Assembly (NCBI RefSeq): GCF_002813445.1
Contig: NZ_PHHD01000001.1
Location: 2,108,001 to 2,172,000 of the forward strand
DNA from: Pseudomonas tolaasii NCPPB 2192
Lineage (GTDB): Bacteria > Pseudomonadota > Gammaproteobacteria > Pseudomonadales > Pseudomonadaceae
Length of the DNA: 64,000 nucleotides
Reading direction: 5' to 3'
Below, piece after piece: positions 54,359 through 63,478 of the stretch. Position 1 is the first letter of the stretch. The number at the start of each line of letters is the position of its first letter. The notes under the pieces were generated by a model. That model was not told the DNA's origin. It was given only the letters and a program-made list of their open reading frames with translations, and did not search any database. A program made the translations under genes and the position numbers.

Positions 54359-56428
54359 ATGACGCGCACTCGTAAAATCGTCGCCTGGAGCTGCGCCAGC
54401 TTCGTTGTATTAATCGCTGTGGTGGTATTGGTTCTGGTGTTTTTTGACTGGAACCGCATCAAGCCGCCGCTCAATGCCAAGGTCTCTGAAGAACTGCACC
54501 GCCCCTTCGCCATCAATGGCAACCTGGCCGTGGTGTGGGCGCGAGAGCCCGACGAAGGCGGCTGGCGCGCCTGGGTGCCGTGGCCCCACGTGATTGCCGA
54601 GGACCTGACCCTGGGCAACCCCGATTGGTCGAAAAAGCCGCAGATGGTCACGCTCAAGAAGGTCGAGTTGCGTATTTCGCCCCTGGCCTTGCTGGTACAG
54701 CGCGTAGTGATCCCGCGCATCGACCTCACTGAACCGAGCGCCGATTTGCAGCGCCTGGCCGACGGCCGTGCCAACTGGACCTTCACATTCGACCCCAAAG
54801 ACCCGAACGCCGAACCCTCCAGCTGGGTGGTGGACATCGGCGCCATCGGCTTTGACAAGGGCCACGTAACCCTTGACGACCAAACCCTCAAGACTCAACT
54901 GGATGTAATCATCGACCCGCTGGGCAAGCCGATTCCCTTCGGCGAGATCGTCGGTGACGCAGATGCCAAAAAGGCCCTGGAAAAAGGCTCGGCGCCCCAG
55001 GACTATGCTTTCGGCCTCAAGGTCAAAGGCCAATACCACGGCCAGAAGCTCGACGGCACCGGCAAAATCGGTGGCCTGCTGGCCTTGCAGGACGCGGCCA
55101 AGCCGTTTCCGCTGCAAGCCCAGGCAAGGATTGCCGACACCAGCATCGCCCTCGCCGGCACCCTTACCGACCCGCTGAACCTCGGCGCCCTGGACCTGCG
55201 CCTGAAACTCTCCGGCAGCAGCCTGGGCAACCTCTACCCGCTGACCGGCGTGACTCTGCCGGATTCGCCGGCCTATTCCACCGACGGCCACTTGATCGCC
55301 AAGCTGCACGAAGCCGGCGGCGCGTCGTTCACCTACGAGAACTTCAACGGCAAGATCGGCAACAGCGATATCCATGGCAACCTGGGCTACGTCGCCAGCC
55401 AGCCACGGCCCAAGCTCACCGGCGCACTGGTCTCCAACCAGTTGCTGATGGCCGACCTCGCGCCCCTGATCGGCGCGGACTCCAATGCCAAGCAAAAAGC
55501 CCGTGGCGGCGAAAGCAAGCAACCGGCGACCAAAGTGCTGCCGGTGGAAGAGTTCCGCACCGAACGCTGGCGCGATATGGATGCCGACGTGGAGTTCACC
55601 GGCAAGCGCATCGTGCACAGTGCCGAGCTGCCTTTCACCGACCTTTACACTCACGTCGTCCTGAATGATGGCCAACTGAGCCTGGAGCCTCTGCGCTTTG
55701 GCGTGGCCGGCGGCAAACTCGACGCGCAGATTCGCTTGAATGGCCGCATCACGCCGATGGAGGGCCGCGCCAAACTGACGGCACGCAACTTCAAGCTCAA
55801 GCAGTTGTTCCCGACCTTCGAGCCGATGAAAACCAGCTTTGGTGAACTGAACGGCGACGCGGATATTTCCGGGCGCGGCAACTCCGTGGCGGCGTTGCTG
55901 GGCACGTCCAACGGTGACCTGAAAATGCTCATCAACGATGGCGCGATCAGCCGCAGCCTGATGGAGATCGCCGGGCTCAACGTGGGCAACTACGTGGTCG
56001 GCCGCCTGTTCGGCGACAAGGAAGTGAAGATCAACTGCGCAGCGGCCGACTTCGGCATCAAGACCGGCCTGGCGACGACGCGACTGTTTGTGTTCGATAC
56101 CGAGAACGCCATCATCTACATCGATGGCACGGCGAACATGGCCAGCGAGCAACTGGACCTGACCATCACGCCTGAATCCAAGGGCTTTCGCCTGTTTTCC
56201 CTGCGCTCGCCGTTGTACGTCAACGGGTCGTTCATCAAGCCTAACGCGGGTGTGAAAGCCATTCCGCTGGCCCTGCGCGGTGCGGGCATGGTGGCGCTGG
56301 GCGTGATCGCCGGACCGGCTGCCGGGTTGCTCGCGCTGGTAGCGCCGAGCGGGGATGAGCCGAACCAGTGTGCGCCGCTGTTGCAGCAGATGAAGGAAGG
56401 CAAGGCGCCGAAGACCGTCAAAGGCTGA
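54359..56428 (+). CDS. AsmA family protein
   Basis: The 689-residue protein has an N-terminal membrane anchor (about residues 10-30) and a long periplasmic part. It ends with the AsmA C-terminal region (MKTSFGELNGDADISGRGNS, GDLKMLINDGAISRSLMEIAG, YIDGTANMASEQLDLTITPE). AsmA-like proteins belong to the repeating beta-groove superfamily thought to move phospholipids to the outer membrane. ATG at 54359 with GAGGAG nine bases upstream is chosen over an in-frame start 14 codons earlier. Confidence 0.9.
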   Translation: MTRTRKIVAWSCASFVVLIAVVVLVLVFFDWNRIKPPLNAKVSEELHRPFAINGNLAVVWAREPDEGGWRAWVPWPHVIAEDLTLGNPDWSKKPQMVTLKKVELRISPLALLVQRVVIPRIDLTEPSADLQRLADGRANWTFTFDPKDPNAEPSSWVVDIGAIGFDKGHVTLDDQTLKTQLDVIIDPLGKPIPFGEIVGDADAKKALEKGSAPQDYAFGLKVKGQYHGQKLDGTGKIGGLLALQDAAKPFPLQAQARIADTSIALAGTLTDPLNLGALDLRLKLSGSSLGNLYPLTGVTLPDSPAYSTDGHLIAKLHEAGGASFTYENFNGKIGNSDIHGNLGYVASQPRPKLTGALVSNQLLMADLAPLIGADSNAKQKARGGESKQPATKVLPVEEFRTERWRDMDADVEFTGKRIVHSAELPFTDLYTHVVLNDGQLSLEPLRFGVAGGKLDAQIRLNGRITPMEGRAKLTARNFKLKQLFPTFEPMKTSFGELNGDADISGRGNSVAALLGTSNGDLKMLINDGAISRSLMEIAGLNVGNYVVGRLFGDKEVKINCAAADFGIKTGLATTRLFVFDTENAIIYIDGTANMASEQLDLTITPESKGFRLFSLRSPLYVNGSFIKPNAGVKAIPLALRGAGMVALGVIAGPAAGLLALVAPSGDEPNQCAPLLQQMKEGKAPKTVKG

Positions 56429-56449
56429 CTGACAAAACCGCAGGCAAAA

Positions 56450-56538
56450 ATGTGGGAGCTGGCTTGCCCACGATGCAGATACCTCGGTGTGTCAGTCACA
56501 CCGCAGTGATGCTATCGCAGGCAAGCCAGCTCCCACAC
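56450..56538. repeat. REPIN (inverted REP pair)
   Basis: The left arm is slightly diverged (GGCTTGCCCACGAT) and the right arm standard; an inner ACCTCGGT stretch faces ACCGCAGT. It lies between convergent genes. Confidence 0.88.
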
Positions 56539-56576
56539 AAGTCCAACTTCCACATGGGGTTCAGCGGTGTAGCGGG

Positions 56577-57107
56577 TTACAGGTCCTGCAGAATATCCGC
56601 CATGTCGTCGGCGTGTTCTTCTTCCTGGGCCAGGATGTCTTCGAAGATACGGCGGGTGGTTGGGTCCTTGTCGCCGATGTACTGGATGATTTCGCGGTAG
56701 CTGTCCACCGCGATGCGCTCGGCCACCAGGTCTTCGTAGACCATTTCCTTCAAGTTCTTGCCCGCAACGTATTGTGCGTGGGAGTTCTTCGACAGCAGGT
56801 CGGGGTTGAACTCCGGCTCACCGCCCAATTGCACGATGCGCTCGGCCAGTTTGTCGGCGTGCTCGGCTTCCTGGGTGGCGTGTTCGAGAAACTCATCGGC
56901 GGCAACGCTGGCCTTCAGGCCGGTGGCCATGAAGTAGTGGCGCTTGTAGCGCAACACGCAGACCAGTTCGGTGGCCAGCGATTCGTTGAGCAGGCGGATG
57001 ATTTCTTTGCGGTCGGCGTCGTAGCCTTCGGTGACGGCGCCGTTTTCGACGTTCTGGCGGGCGCGGCTGCGCAGGGTCGCAACGTCAGTCAAGTGTGCTT
57101 CAGTCAT
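56577..57107 (-). CDS. Ferritin-like / bacterioferritin family protein
   Basis: The 176-residue four-helix protein has di-iron type Glu and His residues in LNESLATELVCVLRYKRHY, EFLEHATQEAEHADKLAERI, YEDLVAERIAVDSYREII and ILAQEEEHADDMADIL. It resembles P. aeruginosa PA4880 ('probable bacterioferritin') and short Dps-like ferritins. It probably stores or detoxifies iron. It has a longer N-terminus than classic Bfr, which starts with the first helix. AGGAG lies before the ATG. Confidence 0.88.
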   Translation of the reverse strand: MTEAHLTDVATLRSRARQNVENGAVTEGYDADRKEIIRLLNESLATELVCVLRYKRHYFMATGLKASVAADEFLEHATQEAEHADKLAERIVQLGGEPEFNPDLLSKNSHAQYVAGKNLKEMVYEDLVAERIAVDSYREIIQYIGDKDPTTRRIFEDILAQEEEHADDMADILQDL

Positions 57108-57205
57108 CTCATTCTCCTGGTGCTAATCCGGTTTTGCGCCACGCTCTGCCGGCGTGATCGCTCCAGGTTGTGAGTGTTGGCCGACGCAAAAAGTTTTATC
57201 GGATT

Positions 57206-58105
57206 TCAAAGTGCGTGGCCGGAGAGCTTCGCTTCTTCCTGTACCCACTGGAAAAACGCGCGCACCGGCGGATGACGCTCGCGGCCCGGCACGCACAGCG
57301 CGCTGTAACCGGCGCCATCCACGCGCACCTGAGGGCGGTACGGCACCAGCAGGCCCGACGCCACGCTTTCCGACACCAGAATATTGCTCGCCAGCACCAA
57401 ACCCTGGCCGGCAATCGCCGCTTGCAGCGCGTAGTGCTCTTCGTCGTATTCGCGCAACAGTGAGGTGTGGGCCAGCCAGGTTTCGCCGGCTTTTTCGCAC
57501 CAGGCCTTCCAGCCCAACGCGTACAGGTCGGAGTTGTGCCAGCGCACGCTGATCAGCGTCGGTACATGACTGGCCGCCCGTGCCACCTGTTCGGGTGAGC
57601 CGTACAACGCAAAGGACTCGTCAAACAGGCATTGGCCATACAACTGCGGGTAGTCGCCGAGGCTGTAGCGAATCACCAGGTCGACGCTGGCGTCCTGCTG
57701 CAGGTCGACCACCGCGCAGCGGGTGTCCAGGCGCAGGCTGATATCCGGGTGAGCGGCATAGAATCGCCCCAGCCTGGGTACCAGCCACAGCGCGGCAAAC
57801 GCCGGCGTGGTGGACACCGTGAGCTGCCCGGCACTGCGTTGCGGACGCAGTGTGTCGAGGCTGTGCGCCACGTCGAGCAAGGCGCCGTGCAGGCTTTGAA
57901 ATAGCCGCTCGCCGCCTTCGGTGAGGCGGACCTGACGCGGCAGGCGTTCGAAGAGGGCAATGCCCAGCCAGGTTTCCAGGCTGCGGATCTGATGGGACAC
58001 CGCCGTGGGCGTCACCGACAGCTCTTCGGCGGCGGCTTTGAAGCTCAGCAGGCGTGACGCCGATTCAAACGTGCGCAAGGCCGTCAGGGGCAGTGTGGCA
58101 AACAT
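57206..58105 (-). CDS. LysR-family regulator (GcvA-like) divergent from azoreductase gene
   Basis: The 299-residue regulator has a winged helix-turn-helix (LPLTALRTFESASRLLSFK, AAAEELSVTPTAVSHQIR) and an effector-binding domain with the GcvA-type STTPAFAALWLVPRLGRF. It lies 136 bp from the divergent FMN-dependent reductase gene and probably controls it. Confidence 0.9.
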   Translation of the reverse strand: MFATLPLTALRTFESASRLLSFKAAAEELSVTPTAVSHQIRSLETWLGIALFERLPRQVRLTEGGERLFQSLHGALLDVAHSLDTLRPQRSAGQLTVSTTPAFAALWLVPRLGRFYAAHPDISLRLDTRCAVVDLQQDASVDLVIRYSLGDYPQLYGQCLFDESFALYGSPEQVARAASHVPTLISVRWHNSDLYALGWKAWCEKAGETWLAHTSLLREYDEEHYALQAAIAGQGLVLASNILVSESVASGLLVPYRPQVRVDGAGYSALCVPGRERHPPVRAFFQWVQEEAKLSGHAL

Positions 58106-58241
58106 GTCAGCTCCACAGGTGAAATGAGTTCATCCGGACTAACTATTGATCATTTGTCCGTCTGGGCGCTCGGCTCTAGATTGGCGAGCACGAACGGCGG
58201 CCATTCAAACCGTCGGAGTTTAACTTGCCAAGGTTATACAC

Positions 58242-58883
58242 ATGAAAAAAATGCTAGTGATTCACGCCAGCCCGCGCGGCGAGCGTTCTCATTCCCGGCG
58301 CCTGGCCGAGTCGTTTCTTGAGGTGTGGCAAGCGGCAAACCCCGGCGCGCAGGTGACTCGCCGCGAAGTCGGGCGAGCCTTTATTCCCCACGTCACCGAG
58401 GCCTTTGTGGCCGCCAACTTTTACCCGGAGCCGCAGTCGCTGCCGAAGGTGATGAAGGCCGACCTGCAACTGAGCGATGAACTGGTTGGCGAACTCATCG
58501 AGCATGAGCTGTTGGTGATCGCCATGCCGCTTTACAACTTCGGCGTGCCCAGCGGCCTCAAGGCGTGGATCGACCAGATTGTGCGCATGGGCCTGACCTT
58601 CGATATCACCCAGGACAGCAACGGTATCGCGCAGTATCAGGCGCTGCTGAAGGGCAAAAAAGCCTTGATCATCACCAGCCGCGGCGGCAGCGGGTTCGGC
58701 CCGGGCGGTGAATTTGAATGGATGAACCACGCGGACCCGCACCTGCGCACAGTGTTGGGTTACATCGGCATCGATGATGTGAGTGTGATCGCCGCAGAGG
58801 GGGAGGAGTCGGACAAAAGCGTGTTCCTGCGCGCCTGTGCAGAGGCTGAGCGTCAATTGCACGCGTTTGCCGAGGGCTTTTAA
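58242..58883 (+). CDS. azoR: FMN-dependent NADH-azoreductase
   Basis: The 213-residue flavodoxin-like protein has an FMN phosphate site (HASPRGERSHSRRLAESF) at 8-25, MPLYNFGVPSGLKAWIDQIVR, split here before the helix, and SRGGSGFG. AzoR enzymes reduce quinones and azo compounds with NADH. Another FMN reductase role cannot be excluded. A LysR gene is divergent. Confidence 0.87.
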   Translation: MKKMLVIHASPRGERSHSRRLAESFLEVWQAANPGAQVTRREVGRAFIPHVTEAFVAANFYPEPQSLPKVMKADLQLSDELVGELIEHELLVIAMPLYNFGVPSGLKAWIDQIVRMGLTFDITQDSNGIAQYQALLKGKKALIITSRGGSGFGPGGEFEWMNHADPHLRTVLGYIGIDDVSVIAAEGEESDKSVFLRACAEAERQLHAFAEGF

Positions 58884-58971
58884 GGTGTCATGAGCCTGTC
58901 ATGGGGCGGTCATGTCGATTTATGAAACACTGGTCTAGGATGGATCCATCCCTGACCTGAGCCGCTGCCCC

Positions 58972-59862
58972 ATGCCGCACTCCCTGGCCACACGTTATCC
59001 CCTGGTGCTGGTCCCTGGCATGCTGGGGTTCGTGCGCGTGGGGTTGTTTCCCTATTGGTACGGCATTGTCCCGGCGTTGCGGGCCGGCGGGGCGCAAGTA
59101 TTTCCCGTGCAGGTGGCGCCGCTGGATTCCAGCGAAGTGCGCGGTGAACAGCTGTTGGTGCAGATCGAACGGATCCGCCGCGAAACCGGCGCCGACAAGG
59201 TCAACCTGATCGGCCACAGCCAGGGCGCTCTCACCGCGCGTTACGCCGCGGCCAGGCGCCCTGAATGGGTGGCGTCGGTAACATCGGTGGCGGGGCCCAA
59301 TCAGGGGTCGGAGCTGGCCGACCATATTCACGCGAATTACCCGGCCAAGAGCGTGAAAGGCCGCCTCATGAGCGCCGCATTTCATTGGGTTGCGTGGGTA
59401 ATGTGGCTGCTGGAAACCGGCTATCGCGGGCCGCGCTTCAAGGCTGACCTGCAGGCGTCGCACCATTCGCTGACGAGTGCCGGCGTGGCGTTGTTCAATC
59501 AACAATATCCCCAAGGCCTGCCACTCACGTGGGGCGGGCAGGGCGCCGAGGAGGTCAACGGTGTGCGTTATTACTCGTGGTCCGGCACCTTGCAGCCGGG
59601 CATCACCGACCGTGGACGCAACCTGTTCGATGGCACGAACCGCAGCTGCCGCCTGTTTGCCCGCAGTTTTGTGCGCGAGAAAGGCCAGTGCGACGGCATG
59701 GTGGGGCGTTACAGTTCACACCTGGGGTGGGTGATCGGCGACGACTACGCGCTGGATCATTTCGACATCGTCAACCAGTCGCTGGGGCTGGTGGGCAAAG
59801 GGGCGGAGCCGATCCGGTTGTTTGTTGAGCATGCGCGGCGGTTGAAGGCGGCGGGGGTTTAG
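58972..59862 (+). CDS. Triacylglycerol lipase, family I.1-like
   Basis: The 296-residue alpha/beta hydrolase starts TRYPLVLVPGMLGF (oxyanion-hole region) and has nucleophile S83 in GHSQG. The likely acid and base are in GMVGRYSSHLGW and ALDHFDIVNQ. Two cysteines (SCRLFA, GQCDGM) sit where family I.1 lipases have a disulfide. No signal peptide and no foldase (lif) gene are seen, so secretion is uncertain; P. fragi-type lipases are similarly short. Confidence 0.87.
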   Translation: MPHSLATRYPLVLVPGMLGFVRVGLFPYWYGIVPALRAGGAQVFPVQVAPLDSSEVRGEQLLVQIERIRRETGADKVNLIGHSQGALTARYAAARRPEWVASVTSVAGPNQGSELADHIHANYPAKSVKGRLMSAAFHWVAWVMWLLETGYRGPRFKADLQASHHSLTSAGVALFNQQYPQGLPLTWGGQGAEEVNGVRYYSWSGTLQPGITDRGRNLFDGTNRSCRLFARSFVREKGQCDGMVGRYSSHLGWVIGDDYALDHFDIVNQSLGLVGKGAEPIRLFVEHARRLKAAGV

Positions 59863-59881
59863 CGGGGACCGAGTTATCGTT

Positions 59882-59965
59882 CATCGCAGGCAAGCGAGCT
59901 CCCACAGTTGCCTGCGTTCCAAAGGTAGAACTCGGTCAAATGTGGGAGCTGGCTTGCCTGCGATG
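59882..59965. repeat. REPIN (inverted REP pair)
   Basis: The left arm has one change (CAAGCGAGC for CAAGCCAGC). The pair lies between convergent lipase and EamA genes. Confidence 0.88.
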
Positions 59966-59973
59966 ACAATGGA

Positions 59974-60861
59974 TCAGGCAACGCCGACCTCACGGCGCAC
60001 CGGCGTCGTCCAGCGCTCCGACAAAATCACCCCGCCCAGGGTCAACAACCCCCCGACCAAGTGATACATCGCCAACTGCTCCTTCAACACCACCGCCGCA
60101 ATCAGCGCGGTGATCAGCGGCAGCAAGTTGAAAAACAACGTGGTGCGGCTCGGCCCGAGGGTTTTCACCGAGTGCATCCAGGCCAGCGGCGCCAGCATCG
60201 AAGCCAGCAAGCACGCGTACAGAATCAACGGGACATTCGCCCAGCCAAGACCCGCTTTCGCCGAAAACAGGAACAGCGGAAACAGCACCACCACCGCCAC
60301 CAGAATCTGCAAGTACAACAACACCAGCGGCGGCAGGCGCAGATGCCATTTTTTCAACAGGGTGCTGTAGACCGCGTAGGCGAGGGTGGCGACCAGCATC
60401 ATGCCGTCGCCCAGGTTGACGCCGTGTTGCAGCAAGGCGCCGAGGCTGCCGGCTGAAACCACTACCACCACGCCGGCAAACGACAGCACTGCGCCGGTCA
60501 GCGCGCCGAAGGTCAGGCGCTGGCCAAGGCTAATGATCGCGGCGGTCAATGCCATCAACGGCATCAGCGAGAGGATGATGCCCATGTTGGTCGCCGTGGT
60601 GACCGTTGCGGCGTAGTAGGCCAGGCTTTGGTAAACCGCCATTCCCAGCACGCCGAGAATGAAGATTTTGCCCAGGTTCGGGCGGATCAGCGCCCAGTTG
60701 GCAATCACCGACTTGAGCATGAACGGCGTGAACAGTAGCGCCGCCAGCAGCCAGCGGTAAAAGCCGATTTCAGCGGGGAAGATCGAACCTACGGCGAGTT
60801 TGTTGACCACGGTGTTGCCGGCCCAAATGAAGATGGCCAGCAAGGGATAAGCGTATTGCAT
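59974..60861 (-). CDS. DMT superfamily transporter (EamA family)
   Basis: The 295-residue protein has ten membrane helices in two EamA halves (WAGNTVVNKLAVG in the first; SMLAPLAWMHSVKTLGPSRTTLF in the second). It most likely exports a small metabolite. ATG at 60861 gives MQYAYPLLAIFIWAGN. It is divergent from an AraC regulator, with a perfect inverted repeat between them, and is probably controlled by it. Confidence 0.9.
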   Translation of the reverse strand: MQYAYPLLAIFIWAGNTVVNKLAVGSIFPAEIGFYRWLLAALLFTPFMLKSVIANWALIRPNLGKIFILGVLGMAVYQSLAYYAATVTTATNMGIILSLMPLMALTAAIISLGQRLTFGALTGAVLSFAGVVVVVSAGSLGALLQHGVNLGDGMMLVATLAYAVYSTLLKKWHLRLPPLVLLYLQILVAVVVLFPLFLFSAKAGLGWANVPLILYACLLASMLAPLAWMHSVKTLGPSRTTLFFNLLPLITALIAAVVLKEQLAMYHLVGGLLTLGGVILSERWTTPVRREVGVA

Positions 60862-60900
60862 CGAAAAAAACCAGATTGGGTGAAGTGGCGTGATTATCCC

Positions 60901-60936
60901 TTGTCTGGATAGAAGCCTATACTGCGATCCAGACAA
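60901..60936. promoter_or_regulatory. Perfect inverted repeat, likely operator
   Basis: TTGTCTGGAT (60901-60910) and ATCCAGACAA (60927-60936) are exact complements 16 bp apart, around a TATACT -10-like box (60918-60923). A further half-site CCAGACAA is at 60950-60957. It probably binds the AraC protein encoded 22 bp downstream. Confidence 0.65.
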
Positions 60937-60958
60937 ACGGCCTCTAGAACCAGACAAC

Positions 60959-61747
60959 ATGCCCAGATACACCGTCCGCCTTGCGGACTTCCCCAGCCTG
61001 CCGAGCCCTGTGTACTTTCGCTACTCGGATTTCGCCCCCGACACCGAGTGCACTCAGCATCGGCACACCTGGGGGTGCCTGGATTATTCCGCCAATGGCG
61101 TGATGCGCATGGAAGTCGCCGGCAGCCGTTTTATGTCGCCGCCGCAGTACGCGGTCTGGATCCCGCCGAATACCGAGCACGGTTCCTACAATGCCCAGGC
61201 GGCGTCCTACCGCTCGGTAGGGCTGGTGCCGGCGCTGTGCGAGCAATTGCCGCAACAGCCGTGCACGCTGGCGATCAGCGAAATTCTTAAAGCCATCCTC
61301 GGTGACTTTGCGCGGCGGGACGTCAACATTCCGCAGACCGAGGCCGATATCCGCCTGGCCCAGGTGCTGGTGGACCAGCTCAGGCAAGCGCCGATACACG
61401 ATTGCTTCCTGCCCTACGCCCGCCACCCCGGTTTGCTCGGCGTGCTCGAAGGCATGCAGGCTGACCCCGCCGACAACCGGCCATTGGCGCATTGGGCTGA
61501 ACAGATTCACGTGAGTGAGCGGACCCTGGCCCGTCAATTCGTACGGGAAGTGGGCATGAGCTTCGGCGAGTGGCGCCAGCGCCTGCGTTACCTGGCCGCC
61601 ATTGAGGCGCTGGACAGCGAGCGCAGTGTGCAACACGTGGCGTTCGACCTGGGTTACAGCACCGCCTCGGCCTTCATCGCCATGTTCCAGCGCCACGCGG
61701 GCTGCACCCCGGAGCAGTACCGCCGGTCGAATATTCGTGGTCGGTAG
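60959..61747 (+). CDS. AraC-family transcriptional regulator
   Basis: The 262-residue regulator has an N-terminal cupin domain (HRHTWGCLDYSANGVMRMEV, WIPPNTEHGSYN) and a C-terminal AraC DNA-binding domain with two helix-turn-helix parts (LAHWAEQIHVSERTLARQF; VQHVAFDLGYSTASAFIAMF). ATG at 60959 gives MPRYTVRLADFPSLPSP. It is divergent from an EamA exporter and probably controls it and itself. Confidence 0.9.
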   Translation: MPRYTVRLADFPSLPSPVYFRYSDFAPDTECTQHRHTWGCLDYSANGVMRMEVAGSRFMSPPQYAVWIPPNTEHGSYNAQAASYRSVGLVPALCEQLPQQPCTLAISEILKAILGDFARRDVNIPQTEADIRLAQVLVDQLRQAPIHDCFLPYARHPGLLGVLEGMQADPADNRPLAHWAEQIHVSERTLARQFVREVGMSFGEWRQRLRYLAAIEALDSERSVQHVAFDLGYSTASAFIAMFQRHAGCTPEQYRRSNIRGR

Positions 61748-61819
61748 AGATGTAACAGGCTTTGACTACACTGCCGTGTAGGCCGCGCACTTTCGACGCG
61801 GCAACAGGGAGAAAACTCC

Positions 61820-62122
61820 ATGAAGATGCTGCGTATTCCGCTGTTGATGATGGGTCTGCTGCTGTGCTCACAAGGCTTTGCCGCCACCGCTCAGCAAAAC
61901 AAGATGACCACCTGCAACGCCGAGGCGACCACCAAGACGCTCAAGGGCGATGACCGTAAAGCCTTTATGAAGACCTGCCTGTCGGCCCCTGCGGCCAACG
62001 ACGCCAAGACCCTGACCCCGCAGCAACAGAAGATGAAAGACTGCAACGCCTCGGCGAAAACCAAGGCGCTGACCGGCGATGCGCGCAAGACCTTTATGAG
62101 CACGTGCCTCAAAGGTAGCTAA
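61820..62122 (+). CDS. psiF: PsiF family phosphate-starvation-like protein
   Basis: The 100-residue exported protein has a signal peptide (1-21, cleavage at GFA-A). Two PsiF repeats follow: MTTCNAEATTKTLKGDDRKAF with MKTCLS, and MKDCNASAKTKALTGDARKTF with MSTCLK. Each repeat has a pair of cysteines. E. coli psiF is in the Pho regulon; no Pho box is seen here. CAGGGAG precedes the ATG. Confidence 0.9.
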   Translation: MKMLRIPLLMMGLLLCSQGFAATAQQNKMTTCNAEATTKTLKGDDRKAFMKTCLSAPAANDAKTLTPQQQKMKDCNASAKTKALTGDARKTFMSTCLKGS

Positions 62123-62153
62123 GTTCGCGAATCCCCTTGTGGGGGCTGGGCTT

Positions 62154-62240
62154 GTGTGGGAGCTGGCTTGCCTGCGATGGCATCACCTCAATCAAGCTGA
62201 AGACCGAGGTGCCTGCATCGCAGGCAAGCCAGCTCCTACA
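62154..62240. repeat. REPIN (inverted REP pair)
   Basis: An inverted REP pair lies between psiF and the AI-2E-family gene; the right arm ends CTCCTACA in place of CTCCCACA. Confidence 0.88.
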
Positions 62241-62345
62241 CAAGCCCGCCTCCACATTGACAGTGTTCGCAATTGACACCCCTCGCTTGATTCCCTCAAG
62301 GCTGGCAGACTGCCAATCCTTTAACGCCGTTCGTTTTGAGGCTGT

Positions 62346-63359
62346 ATGCCAACGTTTTCTCAGCGTCACGTGTTGTTGCTGGTCAGTTGCATCATCATTT
62401 TCGGTGGGTTACTGCTCGTCCTGCCGCTCAAGCTGCTGCCCAGCCTGCTGGCTGGCCTGCTGGTGTATGAGCTGGTCAATATGCTCACCCCGCAGTTGCA
62501 GCGACTGATCGAAGGGCGGCGCGCGCGCTGGCTGGCGGTGGCGTTGCTGGGGACGTTGATCGTCAGCGTGCTGACACTGATCTTTGCCGGCGCCATCAGC
62601 TTTCTGCTTCACGAAGCGGAAAACCCCGGCGCTTCACTCGACAAATTCATGGGCGTGGTCGACCGCGCACGCGGCCAGTTGCCGCCGTTCGTCGATGCCT
62701 ACCTGCCGGCCAGCGCTGCCGAGTTTCGCGTGGCCATCGGCGATTGGCTGAGCAAGCACCTGAGCGAGCTGCAACTGGTCGGCAAAGACGCCGCCCACAT
62801 GTTTGTCACCCTGCTGATCGGTATGGTGCTCGGCGCCATCATCGCCCTGCAACGCGTGCCCGACCTGACCAAACGCAAGCCGCTGGCTGCCGCGCTGTTC
62901 GATCGCCTGCACCTGCTGGTGCAAGCCTTTCGCAATATCGTTTTCGCCCAGATCAAAATCGCTGCGCTCAACACCGCGTTCACCGCCGTATTCCTCGCCG
63001 TGGTGCTGCCGCTGTGCGGGATTCACCTGCCGCTGACCAAAACCCTGATCGTGCTGACCTTTCTGGTAGGCCTGTTGCCGGTGATTGGCAACCTGATCTC
63101 CAATACCCTGATCACCATCGTCGCGTTGTCATTGTCGATCTGGGTGGCGGTGGCGGCGCTGGGCTATCTGATCGTTATCCACAAGGTCGAGTATTTCCTC
63201 AACGCGCGCATTGTCGGCGGGCAGATCAGTGCCAAATCGTGGGAGTTGCTGCTGGCGATGCTGGTGTTCGAGGCCGCATTCGGGCTGCCGGGGGTGGTGG
63301 CGGGGCCGATTTATTATGCGTATCTCAAGAGTGAGCTGAAGCTGGGCGGGTTGGTTTAA
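62346..63359 (+). CDS. AI-2E family transporter
   Basis: The 337-residue membrane protein has about seven to eight helices. It carries the family's C-terminal signature (FLVGLLPVIGNLISNTLITIVAL, FLNARIVGGQISAKSWELLLAML, GLPGVVAGPIYYAYLK, split between helices). Members are named for TqsA/autoinducer-2 export, but many do other jobs such as Na+/H+ exchange. The ligand is unknown. Confidence 0.9.
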   Translation: MPTFSQRHVLLLVSCIIIFGGLLLVLPLKLLPSLLAGLLVYELVNMLTPQLQRLIEGRRARWLAVALLGTLIVSVLTLIFAGAISFLLHEAENPGASLDKFMGVVDRARGQLPPFVDAYLPASAAEFRVAIGDWLSKHLSELQLVGKDAAHMFVTLLIGMVLGAIIALQRVPDLTKRKPLAAALFDRLHLLVQAFRNIVFAQIKIAALNTAFTAVFLAVVLPLCGIHLPLTKTLIVLTFLVGLLPVIGNLISNTLITIVALSLSIWVAVAALGYLIVIHKVEYFLNARIVGGQISAKSWELLLAMLVFEAAFGLPGVVAGPIYYAYLKSELKLGGLV

Positions 63360-63383
63360 GCCTTGTATTGCCTGAGCTGAGGC

Positions 63384-63451
63384 CATCGCGGGCAAGCCCG
63401 CTCCCACATCTGAAATGCATTCCAGGTGTGGGAGCGGGCTTGCCCGCGATA
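63384..63451. repeat. REPIN, GCGGGCAAGCCCGC variant
   Basis: Both arms are of the GCGGGCAAGCCCGC type, like those at 21720-21791. The pair lies between convergent genes. Confidence 0.9.
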
Positions 63452-63478
63452 GAGGTGCCTCGGTCTTCCAGCTAAAAC

